Source of the DNA: Margaritifera margaritifera
Lineage: Eukaryota > Mollusca > Bivalvia > Unionida > Margaritiferidae
DNA: 64,000 bases
Assembly (NCBI GenBank): GCA_029931535.1
Contig: JAQPZY010000646.1
Coordinates: 216,001-280,000 of the forward strand
Direction of reading: 5' to 3'
The notes under the pieces were generated by a model. It was not told the origin of the DNA. It searched no databases and worked only from the letters and a program-made list of their open reading frames with translations. Made by a program: the position numbers and the translations under genes. Below, piece by piece: positions 43,920-55,309 of the stretch. Position 1 is the stretch's first letter, and each line of letters opens with the position of its first letter.

Positions 43920-45640
43920 AGGTTTGGTTGGCATCACGGACGATGTGTGGGTCTGTTCAACTTAAAAAAGGAGGGATATCTGCTTCATTTCTGGGAACAC
44001 CCTTCTCTATCACAGACCCCCTTGTTCTTTCACTGGTCTAAACTGGTTTTTTTAAGGGAAGAGGTACACACTCTTCTGCAAAAGAGAGCAGTTGAGAGGG
44101 TGGAAAATGAACAAACTCTGGTTTTCTTTTCCCAGATCTTCTTTGTATTGAAAAAAAGCAGTAAGTTTTGAATCATCATCAATATTTCAATCTTGACAGA
44201 CATCTTCGAGAAGAATGCTTCAAGATGGAGACTACTGACTTGGTCAGGAACACAGGAATGCCATAAGGCCCTATGTCTGGACGGTCTACTTAGATCTGCA
44301 GGATGCATACCTTCACAGCCCCATCTTCCCACCTCACACAAAATGCCTCCACCTTTGTCTCGGAGAGAAGGTATTTAAATTTTGGGCTCTTCCATTCAGC
44401 CTTACTTCTGCCCCCAGAACCTTTACCAGAGTGAAAAGGGTAATAGCAGCTCACTTGAGGTTTTAGGGATCCCCATTCTCTGACTTTTTTTTATGATTGG
44501 TTGATGCACAACATCCTCAGAGATACACTCCTGAAGGACCTATCCCACTCTTAGTTGACAGTGACTTGTCTAGGTCTAATCCCCAAGCTAGAGAAGTCAG
44601 ATCTCATCCATTCATGTATGTGGGAATGAATATTCTTACCAATTAAGGGAGGTTTCACATTCCACCAGACAGGACCGCTCAGATTCTTTCCCTTATAATG
44701 GGTCTCATGGCCAAGATTTTGTTGTTGGCATGGCTTTACCTCTCTCTTCTAGGAACTCTGAATGTATTTGTGGATCAAATTCCTCTAGGGAGACTTCACT
44801 TGTGCCCTTTCCAGTTCCTGCTTCTAGCAAACTGGAAACTGCACAAGGATCTGCTATTGGCTCAGATTCTTCTGTGCTCCAATTTTTTCATCACCACCAG
44901 AGTTGGTTGCTAGACTGGGATTGGTTCATGACCCGAGTCCTGATTAACAGCACTGAACTCCACTCCTTTCTGTACATGGACACATCAGATTTGTGATAGG
45001 GTGGTCACCTGGAACCAGAAGGGGTAGTTCTTGAGGAATTTTATTCTTGAGAAGAAGTGGCCTTCACATAAACATCATAGAAATGCGGGCAGTGTTCCTA
45101 GCTTTACAGGGGTGTGTCACCCACATAAGGTGGCGTTGTGTTATGGTAATCTCAGACAATACATCAATAGTAGCATACCTCAGGTGTCAGGACAGTACAC
45201 AAGCATCTCTTTGCATGGAAGTCAGGAATCTCCTGTGATGGGCAGTTTCCTTGGAGATCTCTCTCAGAGTCTGCCATATTCTGGACAAAAGGAATATCCT
45301 AGCAGACATCCTGTCCAGATGGGGCCATGTGGTTCTCACATGAGACACTTTTTTATCCGTGGGGGAGACCATTAGTGGACTTGTTTGCCAAGACACTGAA
45401 CAACAAGCTTACTTTTTATGTCTCTCCAGAGCCAGATCAGAGGGCCAGGGCAGTTGATACTTACAGTCTGAAGTGGGATTATCTGTACACTTGTACCTTC
45501 CCGAACACTCACATTAATTCTGCAAGTTCTCCACCAAGTCAGGATCTTCACATCTTGGCTCATCCTGATAGCCCCCCTTTGGCCAAACATTTGTTTTTCA
45601 GTGACCTACTCAACCTTTTGAAAGCTGAGCCCAGGAGATT
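43920..45640 (+). pseudogene. Reverse transcriptase, RNase H and methyltransferase region of B3
   Basis: FFHWSKLVFLREEVHTLLQ (44020) opens the reverse transcriptase. LDLQDAYLHSPIFPPH-like and FRAL/FSLTSAP-like blocks follow, then, near 44487, FFYDWLMHN instead of YFDDW, losing the first active-site Asp. RNase H blocks are FLYMDTSDL (44970), ISDNTSIVAYLRCQD (45150) and a degraded HI-D-KNILADI-like end. The methyltransferase-like block is LFAKTLNNKLTFYVSPEPDQ (about 45387-45440) followed by LKWDYLYTCTFP. No continuous frame exceeds about 130 codons. Confidence 0.7.
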
Positions 45641-45689
45641 ATTACACAACAACACACAGATTCTCCACCTTCACACTTGGCTCATCTCA

Positions 45690-46640
45690 AATGACGAATC
45701 TGCCAAGACCAGTTTTTGAGCAAGGTTGCTAACTGCATTGCGCAGGCTAGGAGGCAATCCACTTCCAAAATTTATGGTGCAACTGGGGAATCTTCTGTAC
45801 TTGGTGCAGTAGAAACAGGTTGATCCTCGCTGTCCCCCTTTAAATGCAGTTACGTACTTTCTTCTCTTCCTTTTCAAGGAAAGAGTATGTTCTGTTTCTA
45901 TTATTAAGGGCTATAGGGTAGCCCTTTCTAATACACTCAAGTTCTCTAGGGGTTCTGCCATTGGGTTGTACTCTCATCTTTCTGGTCTCATCAGGTATCT
46001 GAGCTTCAGAGATAGGTATCTTGCTCATTAATGCCTGGATAGAACCTTTTGTGTGTTCTTAGGGTGTTATCTAAACTCTCTTATGAACCATTGAGTGAAG
46101 CTTCTTTTGAGAACTTTACCCATAGGACAGTCTTCCTCCTCATTAGCATCAGTGAAAAGGAGTGAGCTTCATGCCTTATGCATGGAAAAGGGTATTTTAC
46201 GGTTCAGTGGTAACTATGATTCAGTTTCTCTTCTTTGCCAATGTGGATTTCTGGCTAAGAATCAGCTACCTTCAGTAGCTTCAGTTCCAATTGAAATTCC
46301 CAGTCTCAGTCATATCTTTGCTGGGGATGATCAAGATAGGCTCCTTTGCCCAGTTAGGACCTTAAGGTATTATTTGGCTTCCCCTAAAAGGAGAAGGGTC
46401 AAAATCATTCTTTCGACCTCACAAGGGTTCTTCTGATATTTTGGTTGGCACCATTTCCAGGTGTATTGTTTCCACTATCAAGATAGCTTATCTGGGCCTT
46501 TGCTGCATCTTAGGCCTACTTGAATCAATCCTCTTTGGATGATGTTAGGAGAGCAACCTTCTGGCAGTCTCACACTATCTTTTCATCCTTTTACCTTCAA
46601 TCTTTGATTCACCAGAGTGAAGGCATTTACTTGTTGGGTC
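45690..46640 (+). pseudogene. Tyrosine recombinase of B3, broken
   Basis: The N-terminal domain is visible in pieces (TYFLLFLFKERVCSVSIIKG, GYRVALSNTLKFSRG). The core begins with LASVKRSELHALCMEKG near 46137; here the first catalytic region lacks the TGA seen in A1 and A2 but has Lys before Arg. CQCGFLAKNQLPSVASV and DDQDRLLCPVRTLRYYLAS follow in frame to about 46436. The HxxR segment is largely deleted (about 46480-46510), and FSSFYLQSLIHQS near 46585 keeps the Tyr region. Confidence 0.72.
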
Positions 46641-46817
46641 CAATTGTGTCAGCACAACATATGGCCAAGTTATCTGCCAGTTTACAGTGGTAAACAGTCC
46701 TACAGTAAGAGTAAGTGCATTTGTTTTTCTTATGCCAGTTTTTTTTTTAAGCCATCAGCCTCCCTCCTAACTGGTAAATTCAGCAATGCTATAGTTGAAG
46801 GTATTGTATTACTGCTA

Positions 46818-47948
46818 CAGTGGTCCCCCTCTTAAACGGCCCCCCTGACCAGCAGCCACCCACTTTACATGGCTAGAATCCCATAGCACCAATGTGTTTG
46901 TGTTCAAAAGTACCCCTCAAGGATGGCTACCCCTCTAACGCAGCCAGCATCCAGCATATTAGTGCAAAAACTGTCAAATGTACCCCTTGCGAGTGGCCAC
47001 AAAATGGTGGTTTACAGATAGAAATCTCACAAATATTTGTTGATTTGTCAACTCAACACAATGACATTTGTTCCAACATGACGATAAATTGACTTTAATC
47101 CATACAAAGAGGTAATTAATCCGATTATCCTTACTGCAGTGTGTTCCTCAGATGTTAGGTTTTGTTACTTTGATAATTACTGGCTGTTATTACCACCGAT
47201 AATTATCAAGATGACAAAAGCTAACTGCTGAGAAGCACAGTATTGTTCAGCTTAAGTCAGCATGACATCTGGTCACCAGATAGTAAAATGGTATGTTAGC
47301 CTTTGTGACTTTTCTCTCATAGATTATGAAATGTACTTAACTGGGTACCAGACTGAAAATAAGAATAAAAAAGTCAATCACGTGACAAGCTCACTTCTTT
47401 TGTAAACACTTAGCATCTCCTGTGACGATTACTAATTGTCAATGAAATAATAATTTGTCTCAAAAAGTGCAATATGTATTCAGACATTCACAGTTTAGAA
47501 TGAAAAATGAAAGCAATTCGACTAAACGAAAAGTGGGAGAGTCTTTTGATCACTACTAAGAAATTTGATGTCAGAAAGATTCAAATAAACATTGTCAAAA
47601 TATATAGTAAACTGCAGTGAGTGGGAAAATGGATCGATGGACATAGAGAGATAGTTACAGCCATATGTTTGTGTCCAGATTTTATGACAAGGTGGTTTTG
47701 CACCATGATTGATAATTATTCATAATTTTAAAAAAAATAACATTGATATTTGTTTGATCACATTAAGTCCATAACATTCCTGTGATTTTTAAATGAAAAT
47801 ATTCAGTATCTAAAAATTAGTTACAGTTTTCATACTTTATATGTAGTTAATACCCACATCTGTGTGATCCCCCTCTAGAAAGGCCACCCCTCTTATAAGG
47901 CCACTTTCCTGCTGCAGAAGGGGTGGCCTTATAAGAGGGGAACCACTG
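46818..47948. mobile_element. TA-inserting MITE (Tc1/mariner/pogo-like) in B3
   Basis: A 1131-bp insertion between TA duplications (46816-46817 and 47949-47950) inside the right end of B3. The ends are inverted: CAGTGGTCCCCCTCTTA on the left and CAGTGGTTCCCCTCTTA read inward from the right, continuing to AAGGCC. The right end also has an internal copy in the opposite orientation (47883-47905), giving a hairpin. No transposase frame. In uninterrupted copies the site reads ACTGATATTAAAATGTAG, so the pre-insertion sequence is known. Confidence 0.88.
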
Positions 47949-48097
47949 TATTAAAATGTAGTTTTTTATTGGGTAAAAGTATTTTTAGTTATGTAATACT
48001 TACCTGCTACTATTGCAAAGAATTCCTCCTCCCACCCTGCTTTGATGTCTTATAGTCTCTGTCAAAGTCAAAAGAGGACGATATTCCGCATGTTGGC

Positions 48098-48325
48098 GGA
48101 ACAAATATGGTATTGATCAGACCTCCAATTTTTATGATGGCCATCTTAATAATCTTGTTATAGCTTCTTCTCCATATAGTCAGTCATAGTAACATGGAGT
48201 TTTCACTAGAAGACTTCTTATAATATGCAGAGGTTCCTAAATAAATATGGTGCTGATCAGACCTACAAGATGGCTGTGATGGTTGCCATCTTGAAGATTC
48301 TGTTATAGCTACTTAACCGATGATC
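48098..48325 (+). repeat. Tandem-core repeat, right part after B3
   Basis: One and a half monomers (ATTGATCAGACCTCCAAT, GATGGCCATCTTAATAATC, GTTTTCACTAGAAGACTTC) follow directly on the truncated DIRS right end. With 40677-41199 they probably form the interrupted target array. Confidence 0.6.
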
Positions 48326-49690
48326 ATATAGACAAAAAAAAAGAAGCCTTTTTATTACAAATATAGTATTCACCACTCCCCCTGACAGTTTGTAGCCCCT
48401 ATCAATTTTAAAAATGAAAAGCCACAAGGATATAGAAAATGCACAAAACTTGGTCATTTCTTTCATTAATTTATAATTTTGAACCTGATTGTCACCAGGG
48501 GGTCCCTAACACTGCCATCTCGTTTGCGTTGAAATGTGTAGACTCTCACTTGTGCGTAAGTGACATTGAAGTGACACCAGATTGCTGGGAAATGTGACTA
48601 GTTTGCATTTCCAGGCACCAGACTGCAGGAAATGGCACCAAACTGCAGTAAATATATACTAAGGTTGGCCCAAAACAGATGTATTTTGAAGTGGAATATG
48701 TATTCTATTGTTGGCAACAGGGAAGACTGTTTGTCCCATGAGATTCATGCAAGACTATACACATATGCAAAGGCTGTCTGCTGCAGTGACCCATTATTCT
48801 TGGATTTGTGTGGAGTACCTTTAATATTTTATAGACACTGTTTATCATGCTTCTCAAACACTGTGATTTAGGTCCTGATTCTACTCAGGCCATTCCTTTC
48901 AAATTGGGGTAGCCACTACAGCTGGCCTTCAGAGCCTTAGTGATTGTATGCTTCAGACTTCAGGATGTTGGTCTTCAGATTTGCGATGTTAGCTATATTC
49001 AAATGTTAAACCATGCCATATTGCCAGCCCAGAGACTGCTTTGCTCCTAGTTCATCAGAGTTAAAATTCCATCATTTAGGATCAGGTGTACCAACTTGCC
49101 ATTTGCATGTGTGTAGTACTTGTAGGGTTAGAACATGATGCCATGTACAGTGATTGTAACCTTTTATACTACGTTCAGATATTTAGCAACTTTATATTCA
49201 GTTCCTTTGCAGGGTATCATAATGGTACAGGTGTTTATGATATGATCATTTACCTTTACCATCCCAGTTTATCTTACTACATTTTAATTCATTTCTAGGA
49301 GGAAATATACATACCTGGCAACCTCCCAGACAGTGCTTGGGTGGATGGGTGGGTGGGTGTTTGAGACTCAAAAAATGTGTTTTGAGGTCCCAAGGAATGT
49401 CAGTGTATGTAAGCCAAAAAAAACCAGCATTGTACAATTGAGAATAAGTTATCTACTAATATAGGCCTATAGAAAATGACTGGAAATGCAAATTTGAATA
49501 AAAGAAACGAAAATATGTTTTCATTGAAGCATTTATTCCGCTTTAAAACATAATATAGTTGGTAGACTTAGGACCGACCATGTAATTTGGGGGAGGGGGC
49601 CTGGGATTTTCTTGTACCTCAAGATAATTAATTTTTTTCTACTAATATAATGGATCTATATAATTCCTTTTTTTCTCCAAAATCAGATTG
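48326..49690. other. Unassigned sequence
   Basis: No exon or shared repeat recognised. Short open frames (48632-48871, 49086-49298) show no domain. A (GGGT)n-like stretch occurs near 49342. Confidence 0.45.
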
Positions 49691-51120
49691 TACTCAGCTG
49701 TTCGGCCTAGCCTCTGCACCCAATTCTTTTACCAGAGTAATGAGAGTAGTTGCCATTAACTTATGGTCACTGGGGATCCCTATCCAGTAATATTTTGATG
49801 GCTGGTTGGTCCACAATGGCCAGTTAGAGTGCCTCAGACAAGATCTGTCTCGCTGTTGGTTCATAGTGACGAGGCTGGGTCTTTTACCCAACGTAGAGAA
49901 ATCAGAAATGATTCCATCTCAGGATTTTGTATTCATGGGGATGAATTTCCATATGAGCACAGGATTAATCCATGTCCCTCGGGACAGAGTAGACAGAATC
50001 CTGACCCTTTTGGATGTGCTGAGAGCCAAGACCAGCAGAGAGCTCATCTATACATATCTCTTCTGGGAACCTTGAACTCTGCAGCGGACCTGATTCCCCT
50101 AGGCAGATTGCACTTGCACCCCGTCCAGTTTCTCCTTTTAACAAATTGGAAGCCACACCAGACTTATACCATCATCTGAATTGGTGGTCAAATCAGGACA
50201 GGTTTCTGGCCAGAGTCCCCATGTTCTCCCCCAAACCCAACTCCTGTGTGTTCATGGACGCATCAGATTTAGGTTGGAACGCTCATCTGGAGCCAAAAGG
50301 GTGAGTTCTTAAGTGCTTGTGGTCCTGGGAAGAATGTACCCTCCAAATAAACAATTTGGAAATGAAGGCAGTGTTCTTAGCCCTACAGGGGTACATCAGC
50401 AAAAGAAGAAGTCACTACATGATGGTCTTCTCCGACAACATGTCAGTGGTTGCGTACCTCTGGTGATAAGGAGGCATACATGCACCTTCTTTCTGTCCCA
50501 GAGTCCCCATGTTCTCCCCCGAACCCAACTCCTGTGTGTTCATGGACACATCAGATTTAGGTTGGAACGCTCATCTGGAGCCAAAATAGTGAGTTCTTAA
50601 GTGCTTGTGGTCCTGGGAAGAATGTACCCTCCAAACCTTCTTTCTGTGTGGAGGTTTCTAACCTTCTTCACTGGGCAAACTTGGAAGGGATTACTCTCCA
50701 GAGATTTGTCATATTACAGGTAAGAAGAACATTTTGGTGGACAGTCTGTCCAGGAGAGGCAAGGTAGTCCTCATGGAATGGTCTCTGTATCAGTCTGTAG
50801 CAGGTTCATTGATGAGATTATGGGGGAGATCCTTGGTGGACTTGTTTGCATCAAGGCTAAACAACAAGGTCCCCTTTTATGTTTCCCCAGTCCCAGACCA
50901 GAGAGTCTGGTCAGTGGACATTTTTCAGCCTGAAGTGGGATCGTCTGTTTGCTTACACCTTCCCACCCTTCAGAATGATTCCACAAGTACTTCAAAAGGT
51001 CAGGATCACCACCGCTCAGCTCATTTTGATAACCCCTCTATGGCCTCAATGATTGTGGTTCAGTGATCTTCTCGATCTCCTGGTAGACCAACTCAGGACA
51101 TTTTCCGAGAGGAGTGACCT
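49691..51120 (+). pseudogene. Reverse transcriptase to methyltransferase region of A2
   Basis: The active-site block reads YFDGWLV (about 49788), so the second Asp of YxDD is replaced by Gly. SRCWFIVTRLGLLPNVEKSE and FVFMGMNFHMSTGLIHVP continue the thumb (to 50010). RNase H blocks are FMDASDLGWN (50254) and a degraded FSDNMSVVAYL (50430). A 139-bp internal duplication at 50497-50635 repeats the first block. HIT-like sequence and KNILVDSLSR-like (50735) close the domain, and LFASRLNNKVPFYVSPVPDQ (about 50840-50900) is the methyltransferase-like part. Confidence 0.75.
50497..50635 (+). repeat. 139-bp duplicated insert with 12-bp flanking repeats
   Basis: The segment copies about 50209-50347 (only a few substitutions) and lies between two copies of CCTTCTTTCTGT (50485-50496 and 50636-50647). 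Copies A1 and A3 have no such insert, so it arose in A2. Confidence 0.85.
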
Positions 51121-51179
51121 TCTGTCACAGCATAAAGGCTCTCTCTCGCACAACAGCCCATAAATTCTCAACCTTCTCT

Positions 51180-52180
51180 CACGACTCATCCCAGGCGATC
51201 TATCCAACAGCATAACTTTTTGGGCAAAGCTGTGAAGTGCATTGTTTAGGCCAGGAGACTCTCCGCATTCAAGGTCTCTGATACCAAGTGGAGAATCTTT
51301 TGCGATTGGTAAATAAGGAAATTGTTAATCCTAGCCACAGTCACAGATTTTCTTCTTTTCATTTTCGAAGAAAGACAATGCTCATTGTCTACTATCAAGG
51401 GTTATAGGCAGCCGTATCCAACACACTCAAATTTTTGAAAGGTTCAGCCATCAGTTCTTACTCTCACATTGCTGACCTTGTCGGATATTTTGAGCTGCAG
51501 AGACTGACTTCTCGCTCTCTAATTCATAGATAGAATCTCTCTTGTGTCTTGTGGCCTTGAACTAAAACGCCCTATGAGCCTATGGCAGAGCTTCTTTCAA
51601 GAACCTTATCCTCAAGACTGTTCTCTTGCTGTGCATAGCATCCACTAGATGAAGGAGTGAGCTTCATGCCCTATCTACAGAACAAGGATGTTTATGGTTC
51701 AATGGCCATTATGAGTCGGTGTCTCTCCTTTGCCAACCAAGTTTCTTAGCAAAAAATAGCTTCCATTGGTAGCTCCATTAGCAAAAGAGATCCCCAGTCT
51801 TAGTCATATCTGTGCTGGGGATGATCAAGATCGACTTTTATGCCCAGTTAAGGCATTATGTTTCTATTTGGCAGCCTCTGAAGGGAAAAGAAAGGGTAGG
51901 AAGCATCTTTTTCTTCCCCTAAAAGGCTCGGCTGATATTTTGGCTTCCACTATTTCGAGGTGGATGGCCTTAACCATCAAAAGAGCTTATCAGTCCCTTA
52001 CCAGCAGGGATCTTTCATTCATGAAGATTAAAGTCCATGAGATCTGAGCCATTGCTACCTCATTGGCCTTTCTAACTCATTCTTCATTGAAGGATGCAAT
52101 GAAAGCCACAGTTGGTGATCTCACACTACATTCTTCTTCCTTTGTTCCTTGGTGTACCAGAGCAAAGGCATATTTTCTTT
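51180..52180 (+). pseudogene. Tyrosine recombinase of A2, broken
   Basis: DFLLFIFEERQCSLSTIKG and degraded YRAAVSNTLKF (51345-51440) mark the N-terminal domain. The first catalytic region reads ASTR, then TGA at 51650-51652 at the same codon as in A1, then RSELHAL. The C-terminal part is open at 51766-52047 (PSLSHICAGDDQDRLLCPVK, ISRWMALTIKRAYQSLTSRD) and ends KIKVHEI-stop-AIA, with the second Arg codon of HxxR lost to TGA. The Tyr block near 52135 is damaged (SSSFVPW). Confidence 0.75.
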
Positions 52181-52674
52181 AGGGCCCATAGTAATGGCAC
52201 AAAAGTGGCCAGAGAAGATACCATCCTACAGTAGTGGACATTTCTGCAGTTAGGGTATTTCTTTGTTTTGCCTTTATCAGTTTTGGGGTCATCAGTCTCC
52301 CACCAAACTGGCCAATTCAGCTACGCAGTAGGTACAAGTAATGTGTTACTGATATTAAAATGTTTTTTTTTTGGGGGGGGGAAACTGATTTTAATGAATA
52401 ATACTTACCTGTTGCTATTGCCAGATTATTCCTGCCACCCTTCTCTGATGTCCCACTAGTAGTCTGCGTCCTTGGAAAAGGATGAGGATTACTATGCATG
52501 GGCCACTGATGCAAGGTTGACTTCAGATCTTTCTGGAAGTCACCATATGGGAGGATGAATTCTGGTTCATGGGTAAGTACCATCCTGGAAAAGGTAAGCT
52601 TCACAATAATAACAGGTAAGTATCACATCATTAAAATTAGTTTTAACCCCCCCCCCCCCACACACACACAAAAA

Positions 52675-52975
52675 TTTCTTTGGGGGACAAAAGTAATTTT
52701 AATTATATAATACGTACTTGCTACTATTACAAAGATTCCATCCTCCCTTCCCACTCTGATGTCCTGTTATCTCAGTCCAAGTCAAACGAGGAAGATATTC
52801 CGTATTTTGTATATGACTATGGAATCAGACTGGGATCATGTTCTTTTCTTTTCTTTGTTCTCCAGTTACTACTTGGAGGAGGGAGTATTTAGCTTGGACT
52901 GGGGACTTTGTGTCCTGAAAAGAGTAGCAATGCAATAGTAATAGGAAAGTATTGCTTAAAATTAGTTTTAATATC
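52675..52975 (+). repeat. Solo B-type DIRS right end
   Basis: A ~300-bp unit bounded by AAAAGTAATTTTAATTATA and the inverse TTAAAATTAGTTTTAAT, containing TAATACGTACTTGCTACTA, AATCAGACTGGGATCATG, AGTTACTACTTGGAGGAGGG and GCAATGCAATAGTAATAGG. It matches the end of B1 (16080-16370) and, inverted, the left ends of B2 and B3. No internal element sequence accompanies it; it is wedged between A2 and A3. Confidence 0.75.
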
Positions 52976-53483
52976 AGTAATACCATACCATACCTGTTGC
53001 TATTGCATAGCTAGTACTTTTCCAGGTGGAAAATAACCTGACAGTAAGACAAGATTTTGTCCTCCCATTAGAGTGAACCAGAAGATTCCATAACCCTGGA
53101 TCACCCCTGGGACACCCTCCACACTCTGCCCATGTGCTGTACTGCCCTTCATTCTTTTCACAGCTGCTTGGGTGTAATGCCTACCTTGTTTACGTCAGTG
53201 AAGATTTGCCGTCGCTTTGTGGGTTAACAAGTGAATTTACTATATCTCTTGTGTGCATATTCTTCGTAAACATTTGAATTATACCCCTCATCAAATGTTT
53301 TCTCTGTTAATTTAAGCTTTCTTGAGAGTTATTAGCATTTGTACATGTTGTATACAACTTTGTATTGTATTCTTCATTTCTATCCCCTTCAGAGGGCATT
53401 AGGGATTCTAATTTGTGTTTATTTTTAGTTGCATAGAACATTTTTGTATAAAAACTTCTTTTCAGCTTTCTCTTACAGGAACA

Positions 53484-55300
53484 ATGTCTAAGCAGGGTGT
53501 AGGTAGGTGTGGTCACAGAAAATTTCCCTGGGACCCCCCCCCACTTGCTTATCTTGTACAGGCTGCAAGAGGAGAGTTGGTTGTACTTTTTGCAGCCTGT
53601 GGTGGGACAAGGTCTTGGATCTCGCCGAGTGTAGATGTACGTATGCACCAGGCACTGGGAATCATTCATTGGATAGGGATCGGGCTGAATCCTCCCTCTC
53701 TCCAGACTGTCATTTCATCCTGTGGGGGACTGGAAATCGGTTTACAGATGCAAGATTAGGGGAGGGGATCAGATCAGAATCCCTCCCTTTTCTATTATCC
53801 CTCTAAATTCCTACTGGATGTGGGTCCTTCCTGCTGATCAGCAGGGAAAAATGATTGGTCTTTTCCCTACATGCAGCCATGGACTTCTGAACTTTGGCTG
53901 CATGGTTGTGAGGTCGTGGCTGCGGGCTGTGGACCTACATCATCTTACAAAGTTGGGTCAAAAAGAGGGAGAGGGATGGACCTTCTTCCCTCAAATGTTC
54001 TAAGTGAGTGGAGAGTCACCCTAACCCACCTGCTGAGTCTACTGCTAATAACAGTCTGTTAGCTCTGTGGGAGGAGTTACTGGTTCAACTTCCTCTTCCT
54101 CCCAAGTCTCCCCCGCAACAGAGGGACATTGCCTCCCAGGAAAGACAGCAGGACAAAGACATCCTTTGTGTCCTCGTTGATGTTTGACACAGAACAGGCT
54201 GATGAGGTACCCCCTCCCTTCGTGTCCCCTGCCCCTTCTCACCTGTTGGTTATGGCAGCAGAGGAGGAGGAGAGCTGGTCTTTTGATAAAGCAGTAAATG
54301 AGGTTAACCACCTCTTGCCCAGTGACCTATGTCCCAGACCTTCAGGTTCTAGTGACTCTAAAATTCTTTCCAGTTTTGAGAAACTTTCTGGGGCAAACTC
54401 ACGACCAGATCTCTTGTTATTTCTTCACTTGGTTACAATCAAGGAGCTCTCTCAAAGGTTTAGCAAGGGCCAAGACTTTGTTAGACAACATAGATGGGTG
54501 GTCTGTCCACCCGTCTTCGTTGTGATCATTGGTAGCTGCCTCTAGCTATAAGGTTCATACCACTTCCTGGCCCACTAAACTTCCCACTTTAGATGCTTTA
54601 GTAGCTCAAGTGGGTATTTCTTTGGGGACCTGGGCTCGCCTTCCAGTGAAAACATTGGAATTCTTAGAGCAAAAGGCTAGGTCACTATTAACTGTAGCCT
54701 TGCATGCTGACCTCTTTTCAGCAGCGTCGTTCAGCGTGCTGAAAGAGGAATCTCTGTCGCCAAAGGCTGTCCATCGTTTGTTGGAAGCAGTGGCAAAAAC
54801 TTCTAGGCATGAGTTGTCTTTGTCCATGGCCTTGTCAGTGAGCTTCTCCACCTCTGCAGGGATGTTGCTCTGGACACTTCCAAAGTCTTACTATAGCACA
54901 GTAAGAACCTTCTGAGGACTGCCCCCTGGAGGCAGAGACTTTGTTCAGGGGCTCATCTTATCTGTGGCTACTCCCGATTTTTAGAGACCAACAACACCAG
55001 TCCCTTGCATCTCTACTCCTGGCTCTTAGAAACTGGCCAAGAAGCAAAATCATCTTGACCGCCCTTAGGGTCCATCAACTAAATTCTTTAAAGCTGTGCA
55101 GCCACAATCAAAGCAACATCCCCATTTCAGAGCTCCCCCTAGGCAGTCAGACTCTAAAAGGACATGCCGCAAAGGCACAAGGTGGAAGTTTGTGGGCCCT
55201 TCCCACTTTCCTAAGGACATGGGTGGACAGTTCTAGGGCTTGCTTCCTTTCTCCTACAGACTGTGCATGTTCCATGGGTTCACATTGGCGCCGGACTATA
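53484..55300 (+). pseudogene. Gag-like protein of A3, broken
   Basis: The ATG at 53484 starts SKQGVGRCGHRKFPWD; a run of nine C then shifts the frame, and the Cys block PTCLSCTGCKRRVGCTFC continues in the frame of 53507. Later pieces include the acidic segment with AVNEVNHLLPSDLCPRPSGS (about 54285-54345) and the C-terminal helices TWARLPVKTLEFLEQKARSL, HADLFSAASFSVLKEE and HRLLEAVAKT (54529-54915). The CAA in LEFLEQKA is the codon that became TAA in A1. Stops and shifts break the rest. Confidence 0.7.
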
Positions 55301-55309
55301 CTTTTTTTC

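Larger units (their letters stand above)
41200..48097 (+). mobile_element. DIRS-like retrotransposon B3 (long, decayed)
   Basis: Left terminal repeat 41200-41400 (CTACTATTACATTGC, TATCCAAGCTAAATATTCCC, GAACATGATCCCAG), leader to about 41690, gag 41700-43800, reverse transcriptase, RNase H and methyltransferase region 43920-45640, and recombinase 45690-46620. The right end unit begins at 46750, is interrupted by the insertion at 46818-47948, and resumes with TTAAAATGTAG and TGTAATACTTACCTGC to about 48097. Its outermost part is missing. Both flanks belong to the 145-bp repeat family. Confidence 0.82.
49691..52670 (+). mobile_element. DIRS-like element A2, 5'-truncated
   Basis: It begins abruptly inside the reverse transcriptase palm (LFGLASAPNSFTRVMRV, 49698) and runs through RNase H, methyltransferase-like domain and recombinase to an A-type right end unit (52340-52670; AATACTTACCTGTTGC, CATTAAAATTAGTTTTAA, poly-C). 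Gag, the leader and the left terminal repeat are missing. Its right end abuts the solo end at 52675. Confidence 0.82.

Noticed and set aside
48632..48871. 79-codon open frame as a gene
   Set aside because: No domain, no splice context and no conservation that can be judged from the window.
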